A DNA stretch of 64,000 nt from NCBI GenBank assembly GCA_964017045.1, contig OZ024796.1, forward strand, positions 23,251,010 to 23,315,009. The letters run 5' to 3'. Source of the DNA: Omphiscola glabra. Lineage: Eukaryota; Mollusca; Gastropoda; Lymnaeidae. How positions within the stretch are numbered: position 1 is the stretch's first letter; every line of letters starts with the position of its first letter. The notes beneath the pieces were generated by a model, which did no database searches, was not told the origin of the DNA, and was given only the letters and a program-made list of their open reading frames with translations. Positions 57,420-64,000 of the stretch are shown piece after piece. The translations under genes and the position numbers were made by a program.

Positions 57420-57564
57420 TGCAAAGACAATCAGTGTGTGTGTGTGTGTGTCGATACAATGGCGCAACATTCAGTTACAGGATGTAAGGTAAGTCAACCT
57501 TTTTTGGTTCTTTGGACCATGCAAAAAAAGCCTGCAAAGACAATCAGTGTGTGTGTGTGTGTGT
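57420..57564 (+). repeat. 113-bp partial duplication with (GT)n
   Basis: The word TGCAAAGACAATCAGTGTGT and its (GT)n extension occur at 57420-57451 and 57533-57564. Between them lies a copy of the kinase exon end and splice donor. Confidence 0.9.
57471..57519 (+). pseudogene. Duplicate of kinase exon 1 end plus splice donor
   Basis: Positions 57471-57497 are identical over 27 nt to 58985-59011, covering the last six codons of the kinase exon, the GTAAGT donor and the first intron bases. Similarity continues through GGTTCTTTGGA to 57519. The upstream exon part is missing, so this is a fragment. It preserves a consensus donor (57489 onward) and could act as a decoy if transcribed. Confidence 0.88.
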
Positions 57565-57719
57565 ATCGCACGCGTCGAGCGAAATACTAAGTGCAGCCCA
57601 GGGCACAGTGTTAAAATTTCCGATGCGACACACACACACCAATCACGGAAGGCGGCGCCATCCGATGTGTGATGCACGCACCGCTGCCGAAGTCGACGCT
57701 TTTGATCTGTGATCGGCCC

Positions 57720-58891
57720 CAACACAGAAAACTTGATTACGGCGGTGTTTCACGGTGTTCATATTTCATGAGAGGCCGCCGCTGTCGTCCCGTTGTGTGT
57801 TTGTGGGGCTGTTCTTGTTTCTGAGCGAGCTGGCACCTAGTGATGTGATGCCACCGCCAGTTTTATGTTAGGACTGGAAGTGCTCCTACTAACTCAGTTG
57901 CCCCCCCCCCCGTGCGCGAACGCGGGTGAGTAAAAATATGAAGAAAGCCTCGCCATGCTTGCCTCAAGTCCGCGCATAGCCAACTGGGCACCTCCCCTGC
58001 GTCCCGAGCCATCCATTCAACGATGTGGCGATCCTTCGTAGACACGAGTGATAACACTGGATCTATTTTTTTCACCATCTTTCACATCCGATATTGATAT
58101 GGCGTAATGACTACCGATCGGGTATCGATTCCGTTCTCCAAATTCGAGGACGATTACACAGCGCGGGATTCGGATCGATATGACTCTGCTGTGCTGGGAT
58201 AGAATTACTTATTTCCGAAGCAAGGAAAAAGTGTGTATCGTATTGTGAGAGGCCATTGAAAGGCTGTAGCGCGTTTTGTGATTTAGAATCCATCACACAC
58301 AAAAATTGTACTCGCCACGGCTCGCACACAGGCGGCTGCTTGAGACACAACAACACACATCGACTTGATTGAAAGGGGGGGAAAGAAATCGTTACGTTGC
58401 CTTCGAGGCTGCCGCTTCATCCTAGACCTGTTAACGCACTTCCGCCGTCGGCCATCATGCAATTGACCGTGTACCGAGATTCAACGGAGTTCCTCGACTG
58501 TTGTTCAGTCTTCGAATGGGTGATAGCCAACGTGGTGTGAAGACCAACCGTCCCCTTCGTCGTCGTGGTCGTCGTCTTCCGTGGCGCCCTTGCCCCCACC
58601 ATCACGATGTAGTTGCAGTTATGAGTACTTGTTTGCCCGTGCCTCGCGTTGTTCCCTCCATGATGACGCAGGACACTTGTGTAGGTCCGTGGTCTGTTCT
58701 CGAGCGTTTTCTTTGTGGTTTACACGCCCGGTCGGGCAACTGCGGTATATGGATGTAGCAGTGAAGCTGGTGTATTCGAGAGTCCCCGTGCTAGCCCGGG
58801 ACATCGTGTCGGTTTCTTCGTAAAGGGAATTTATATTTTGTTCATATTTGATTAAAGAAGAGAAGAAGGAAAAGGTCATTCCCATTTTAAC
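57720..58891 (+). promoter_or_regulatory. Upstream region and probable 5' UTR of the kinase gene
   Basis: About 1.2 kb of largely repeat-free, relatively GC-rich sequence immediately before the kinase start codon, unlike the surrounding DNA. It holds several CpG-containing words and short upstream frames (for example 58501-58758) with no protein family signature. No clear TATA box is placed. The transcription start and any untranslated exon boundary cannot be fixed from sequence alone. C run at 57900-57911. Confidence 0.45.
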
Positions 58892-59002
58892 ATGGGCAAG
58901 AAGATTCAGTTCATCGGTCGGTATGCCCTCGAAGGTCATTTGTTGGGAAAGGGCAGCTTTGCCAGGGTGGAGCTGGCTCATCACTCAGTTACAGGATGTA
59001 AG
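58892..59002 (+). CDS. Protein kinase, first coding exon (CAMK/AMPK-related type)
   Basis: Encodes 37 residues beginning MGKKIQFIGRY and ends at a consensus donor (AAG|GTAAGT, 59003 onward) in phase 0. Residues 18-26 read LGKGSFARV, the glycine-rich ATP-binding loop GxGxFxxV of protein kinases. The following VELAHHSVTG resembles AMPK-related (MARK, SIK, HUNK or NIM1-like) kinases, whose next residues would be VAIK with the ATP-anchoring lysine in exon 2. The start is supported by A at -3 and G at +4 (AACATGG) and by an in-frame TAA at 58853-58855. No second exon was seen before the window ends, so intron 1 exceeds 5 kb and the identity within the kinase group stays open. It is likely a cytoplasmic serine/threonine kinase. 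Confidence 0.82.
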
Positions 59003-59147
59003 GTAAGTCAATATTTTTTTGTGGTTCTTTGGAATTTTTTTTTAGTTCTCTTAGATCTAAGAATACCTTTAGCTAAAAAAAAAATAAATAAAATTAAAAA
59101 AAATTATTTCCAAGGGGGAAAAAAGGAATATAATAAAAGAAAATAAA

Positions 59148-59282
59148 AGTGTGTGGAGGGTGTGTGTAAGGGGGGAGGGTGTGTGTAAGGGGGGAGGGTG
59201 TGTGTAAGGGGGGAGGGTGTGTGTAAGGGGGAGGGTGTGTGTAAGGGGGGAGGGTGTGTGTAAGGGGGGAGGGTGTGGGGGG
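59148..59282. repeat. 19-bp G-rich repeat in intron 1
   Basis: Seven copies of GTGTGTGTAAGGGGGGAGG. Each has a run of five or six G, so the transcribed strand could form G-quadruplexes shortly after the exon 1 donor. Confidence 0.94.
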
Positions 59283-59765
59283 TAGCCAATTACTTTCCCT
59301 GGTATTTATTCTAATTAATAGTGGAACAAGTCATGGTAAGGCTTGGGAGGGGGAGGGGGGGACGAAACAGAACAATTAAAATGACGTTTCGGCTAAATGC
59401 CTACCTAAATACGAAACAAGAAAGAAAAACTATTAGAAATTGAAAAAACTTCAAGTGTTCTAAAAACACAACGGACCTCTCTCAAATAGTGTTCAACTAT
59501 TAATTTATTTCACACGGCTTGAACGCAGCCTGCCCTTCCACGCTTCCCCCCCCCCCCCCCAATGCATCATCCTGGTATTTATTCTAAGTTTTATTAAGTC
59601 ACAATGACAACATGTTACCAGCTGTAAAGGTGGCGTAGTAGAGATTTTATTTATTTTTGGTTTCACCGAAGCCAAAATCGTTACTTCATTTTGTCGTGAA
59701 AAAAAGCACACACACTGGTGTATGTAATTGATCTGTTTCACCTAAATGTCATGAATAACATTTCT
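59283..59765. other. Kinase intron 1 spacer
   Basis: Unique AT-rich sequence with a C run at 59546-59560. No exon recognised. Confidence 0.5.
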
Positions 59766-59958
59766 GAGGATGTTATGTTACTTCGATGTCATGTTACGTG
59801 GATGTTATGTTACAATGGTGTTATGTTACGTGGATGTTTTGTTACGTGGATGTTATGTTACGCGAATGTCAAGTTACGCCGATGTCATGTTACGCGGATG
59901 TCATGTTACGTGGGTGTCGTGTTACACGGATGTCAAGTTACGTGGTTGTCATGTTACT
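59766..59958. repeat. 15-17-bp repeat in intron 1
   Basis: About twelve copies of GATGTTATGTTACGTG with variable length. Confidence 0.88.
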
Positions 59959-60605
59959 TTAAAATTAACAACCTCGAATGCTAATGATAAACATTAGGTA
60001 CTTCTAAAAACCGCCCGTCATATCGTGTGCATGGACTGCTAGTGAACTATTAGTCATACGTTAGTGAACTATTTGTGATCTGATCGTGAACTGTTAGTGA
60101 ACTGTTGGTGATCGTTTAAATTTAATTATCGGCTTCTGTACACATCGTCATTAATCGTAATCCTTATTCAGAAAAATGTACGACAACTTCAGCCGCTGTT
60201 AAGTAAGCACTGTTGATTACCAATGAGACGCGGGGCAAAAGAATATAGATTTTATGTAAGGTGTCATTTTGCGCATCTTCAGCGTTGTAAGCAGTGTCAG
60301 CGCCGAACGACGTGCCTCTATCATTATATGGTTTATACATGCAACTCCGTAATTTCTACGTAGGAAATGTCAACACAAGTACTCATATTTATGTATACGT
60401 TTCTTTCATCGAGGAATCCTTTGGAGTTATTCCAGTAAAGTAATCTTCAGATTTTACTACGCAGACTTCGTTTTCATCGATGTACCGACGTCGTTGTAGT
60501 GGAACATCGATGTACCCACGTCGTTATAGTGGAACATCGAAGGACAATAAAAGGAGTAGGTTGGCCTCAACCAATATTTTTTATGTCTATCTTTAAGCAT
60601 TACCT
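59959..60605. other. Kinase intron 1 spacer
   Basis: Holds a short AGTGAACTATTAGTG repeat at about 60038-60110 and two copies of a CATCGATGTACC...GTAGTGGAA word at 60476 and 60508. No exon recognised. Confidence 0.5.
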
Positions 60606-60756
60606 TTTTCATTACCACTTTTATTGCCTCTTTCAACGTTTCTGTCATTGCCTCTTTCAATGCCTCTTTCATTGCCACTTTCATTGCCTCTGTCATTGCC
60701 TCTTTCATTGCCCCTTTCTTTGCCTCTTTCATTGCCTCTTTCACTGCCTCTTTCAT
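60606..60756. repeat. 12-bp repeat in intron 1
   Basis: About twelve copies of ATTGCCTCTTTC, with CCACTT and CCTCTG variants. Confidence 0.92.
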
Positions 60757-60984
60757 TCTGTCCATGTCCTCTGGTCTCTTAACTGCGGCCTACATGAGGT
60801 CCACCCACCGAACTCGGTCAAGAACTCTCAAATGGGGCAAAGTACAGCAAGGGGTCAACCCAATCGATGTCAATCATGCACCGGAGCATTATTCCCGGGA
60901 ACGTTTCAGGGCATCACTACTGAGAGGATGTTAAGCTGCTCCTCTTGAGACCCCCCTGGTTACTAAAACATCCGACGCTGCTCA
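60757..60984. other. Kinase intron 1 spacer
   Basis: Unique, GC-balanced sequence with no recognised exon. Confidence 0.4.
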
Positions 60985-61613
60985 TATATTAAGGACACCA
61001 TTGAAGCAATGCCACTAAGGACACCATTGAAGCAATGCCACTAAGGGCACCATTGAAGCAATGCCACCAAGGGCACCATTGAAGCAATGCCACTAAGGGC
61101 ACCATTGAAGCAATGCCACCAAGGGCACCATTGAAGCAATGCCATTAAGGACACCATTGAGGCAATGCCACTAAGGGCACCATTGAAGCAATGCCACTAA
61201 GGACAAAATTGAAGCAATGCCATTAAGGGAACCATTGAAGCAATGCCACTAAGGACAAAATTGAAGCAATGCCATTAAGGGCACCATTGAAGCAATGCCA
61301 CTAAGGGCACCATTGAAGCAATGCCATTAAGAACACCATTGAAGCAATGCCACTAAGGACACCATTGAAGCAATGCCACTAAGGGCACCATTGAAGCAAT
61401 GCCACTAAGGGCACCATTGAAGCAATGCCATTAAGGGAACCATTGAAGCAATGCCACTAAGGGCACCATTGAAGCAATGCCACTAAGGGCACCATTGAAG
61501 CAATGCCACTAAGGGCACCATTGAAGCAATGCCATTAAGGGCACCATTGAAGTAATGCCATTAAGGGCACCATTGAAGCAATGCCATTAAGGGAACCATT
61601 GAAGCAATGCCAC
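60985..61613. repeat. 26-bp minisatellite in intron 1
   Basis: About 24 copies of a 26-bp unit with core ACCATTGAAGCAATGCCACT. Variants ACAAAA and GAACCA recur in blocks. Confidence 0.96.
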
Positions 61614-62286
61614 TATTAATCTCGACATCATCTAATCGTAAAAATGTCCTTTCTGACTAACTGACGTAATGTTTATTTCATCCACATCTCACCGAAAGAC
61701 GATGATGTTCCTCTGTCCAGCGAAAACCTTCACGAACATAATGGTCGTTTTTATTTGATGAAATCGATTTATGACTATTGAATTCATGTGTAAAACAATC
61801 CATTTTTCTAACAATAGTTGCAAGCAGCACTTGCTTGTTAGTGTCAAATATATTATAACAATTTAGTGTTATTTCGTATACGTATTTACATATTGGTCAT
61901 AACTTTAAAAAAAAAAATCGAAAACCACATGTAGGTTTCTGGTCTGAAGCGCAGCCTGCGACCTGTTCATTTGAGAACGTAGTTGCAAATGTGGTGGTTT
62001 TTAAATAAAATAACTTATAATTTAAATAAATAAATAAATAAATTCATAATATATGTTTTTTGTCTAATTAAGAATGATTTTTTTCCAAGGGTTTAATAAT
62101 ATCTAGAAAGAAATGCGAACACTAAAAAAAGTTAAGATGACGTAAGCATCATTGACGAAGTCCAACAACGTGGACTCCGAAGTCCAACAACGTGGACCCC
62201 AACGCTCGTCTTGTCCCATCCAAATTAAGAGTGACGTCGACCAAAAGGGAATGGGGTAGATGAAAAAAAAAATGTGCCTAGGCAGG
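61614..62286. other. Kinase intron 1 spacer
   Basis: AT-rich, with an (AAAT)n patch at about 62021-62042 and a short TCCAACAACGTGGAC duplication near 62161 and 62183. No exon recognised. Confidence 0.5.
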
Positions 62287-62830
62287 GTGTCTATTGCATG
62301 CCGACTACGTGGAGGGTGTTTATTGCATATCGATTACTGGGGGTGGTGTCTATTGCATACCGAATGCGGGGAGGGGGGCTGTTGCATACCGATTACTGGA
62401 GGGTGTCTATGGAATACCGATTATGGGAGGTGTTTTTTTTTGCATACCTATTACGCGAAGGTGTTTAATTGCATACCGATTAGTGGAGGCCAACTATTGC
62501 ATACCGATTAGTGGAGGCTATCTATTGCATACCGATTACTGGATGATGTCTATTGCATAACGATTACTGGATGGTGTCTATTGCATAACGATTACTAAAG
62601 AGTATCTATTGCATACCGATTAGTGGGGGCTATCTATTGCATACCGATTTCTGGATGGTGTCTATTGCATACCGATTACTGGATGGTGTCTATTGCATAC
62701 CGATTACTAAAGAGTGTCTATTGCATACCGATTGCTGGAGAGGTGTCTATTCTACACCGATTACTGGAGGTTGTCTATTGCATACCGATTACTGGAGGGT
62801 GTCTATTGCACACCGATTATACGGAAGGGT
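62287..62830. repeat. 28-bp minisatellite in intron 1
   Basis: About twenty copies of a 28-bp unit with core TCTATTGCATACCGATTACT. The left third is irregular. Frames of 64-102 codons here are artefacts. Confidence 0.95.
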
Positions 62831-63675
62831 ATTAGCATTTCTCAGCCGAGCTCTTAGTTTTTCACCAAGTTCCCAAAAAAATGTGTCACCCGGAAAAAAG
62901 TCTTACAGTTGTAATTTTTTCCTTCTCTATGTCCACCCGACTTGAAATTCTATTCATAATGGACGAATTTCTTTCTTTGTCAAAGTTACATAATTAGTAC
63001 ATCATATGTGCAGGGGATGCCTGCCAACGTCATCGTACAAACCACGGTTTGCTTGGAGTCCAGGAGTCGTTCTTGTGTGTATTCGGTTTGAAGCCTCATT
63101 ATTAAGATTATGTACACGTCCTGGAAGATTTATAAAGGAAAATATAATTTTAATCTTTTTTAAAACTATAGTAATAACGCATTTATTTTTTCGATGTGTG
63201 ATACATACTGATAAAATCCCAGTTAACACAAAACTAAAACTTAAATCAAAAATTGGGAACTAAGATTTTATGTTTATTTATGTTTTTAGTTTTTTTAATA
63301 ATTAAAATTCATTTAATTTCAACTTTTACAAATTTGAGATCGTGGAATATTTTTTACATATTCTTTTTTTTGTTGTTAAAAATCGATCTCACGGTACAAT
63401 TCGAGGGGGATTGGACTGTCTGGGTCTAAGCATTCAGTCTCGAATTGCGTTCCAGACATCTCTCATTTCCTCTACTAAGATTATCTCAAGTTAAAACGAA
63501 TGCCCTCTTCGACTGTAAAAAGTCCTAAGCGCCTTTTTAGTGGCGGAGAGGCGCTGTGACATAGGACTACTGACTTGGCGTTTGTGTATGGCAAGAATGT
63601 TCTTTTAATGATTAAATGAGCGACTTCATTTTCAGTAAAAAAAAAACAAAAAAACTTTAATAGCTTTGGATTCAG
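62831..63675. other. Kinase intron 1 spacer
   Basis: Mostly AT-rich. A more balanced unique patch lies at about 63380-63600. No exon with kinase subdomain II sequence was found. Confidence 0.45.
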
Positions 63676-64000
63676 CTGGTGTTAGCGGTGAGGTTGGTGT
63701 GAGCCGTGATGATGGTGTGAGATGTGAGGTTGGTGTAAACGGTGAGGGCGGTGAGTGAGTGCGATGTGAGGCAGTGAGTTCGATGTGAGGCAATGAGTTC
63801 GATGTGAGGCAGAGAGTTCGATGTGATACAGTGAGTTGGATGTGAGACAGTGAGTTGGATGTGAAACAGTGAGTTGGATGTGAGACAGTGAGTTGGATGT
63901 GAGACAGTGAGTTGGATGTGAGACAGTGAGTTTGATGTGAGACAGTGAGTTGGATGTGAGACAGTGAGTTGGATGTGAGACAGTGAGTTGGATGTGAGAC
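63676..64000. repeat. 19-bp minisatellite, cut by window end
   Basis: At least thirteen copies of GTTGGATGTGAGACAGTGA, preceded by a degenerate GTGAGGTTGGTGTGAG lead-in. It continues beyond the window. Confidence 0.95.

Noticed and set aside
58501..58758. 85-codon frame upstream of the kinase as a separate gene
   Set aside because: It overlaps other open frames in the presumed 5' UTR and has no protein family signature.
59003..59146. Extension of the kinase frame past residue 37
   Set aside because: The extra residues come from reading through a consensus GTAAGT donor into a T-rich intron and do not resemble kinase subdomain II.

Overview
This window is eukaryotic, non-microbial DNA. It is an intron-rich, repeat-dominated animal sequence with AT-rich spacers, terminal-inverted-repeat transposon remnants, a decayed non-LTR retrotransposon, LINE tails and SINE-like copies. 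There is no operon-like gene packing, ribosome binding site or CRISPR array. The reverse transcriptase/RNase H style, the LINE 3' tail ending in an (AAT)n run and the SINE type suit a lophotrochozoan, possibly a gastropod mollusc, but that assignment is an inference and no marker gene settles it. Nearly all ATG-to-stop frames over 60 codons are by-products of tandem repeats.

Layout. From 0 to 10 kb: a 25-bp tandem array, hAT-type MITEs with intact 8-bp target duplications (234-430, 2929-3156, 8958-9162), an LTR-like segment, a LINE 3' tail, and 43-bp and 57-bp minisatellites. From 10 to 20 kb: a 15-bp array, two more hAT-type elements, a composite repeat holding a broken RT/RNase H pseudogene (14279-16295), and 24-, 25-, 20- and 33-bp arrays. 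From 20 to 32 kb: a 522-bp hAT-type element, an inverted pair of SINE-like copies, a LINE 3' end with its ORF terminus, a foldback MITE with a 9-bp target duplication, and many minisatellites. From 32 to 45 kb: further MITEs, one sitting inside a minisatellite and one nested inside an older element, plus an LTR-like segment. From 45 to 57 kb: almost continuous minisatellites (12, 28, 53, 26, 30, 29 and 26 bp), a 440-bp polypurine tract and a candidate terminal exon at 53818-53935. From 57 to 64 kb: a relatively unique upstream region and the first coding exon of a protein kinase (58892-59002, + strand), whose intron runs past the end of the window and is filled with minisatellites.

The only well-supported host gene is this kinase. 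Its first exon encodes the glycine-rich ATP-binding loop and ends at a consensus donor. A copy of the exon end plus donor lies 1.5 kb upstream.

The main pattern is the minisatellites. About fifty arrays of unrelated motifs fill roughly 19 kb, about 30% of the window by hand estimate. In three cases the repeat unit can be traced to sequence inside a transposable element: the 19-bp array at 4.4 kb, the 31-bp array at 17.3 kb and the 26-bp array at 23.8 kb. This suggests that transposon sequence seeds new minisatellites in this genome.
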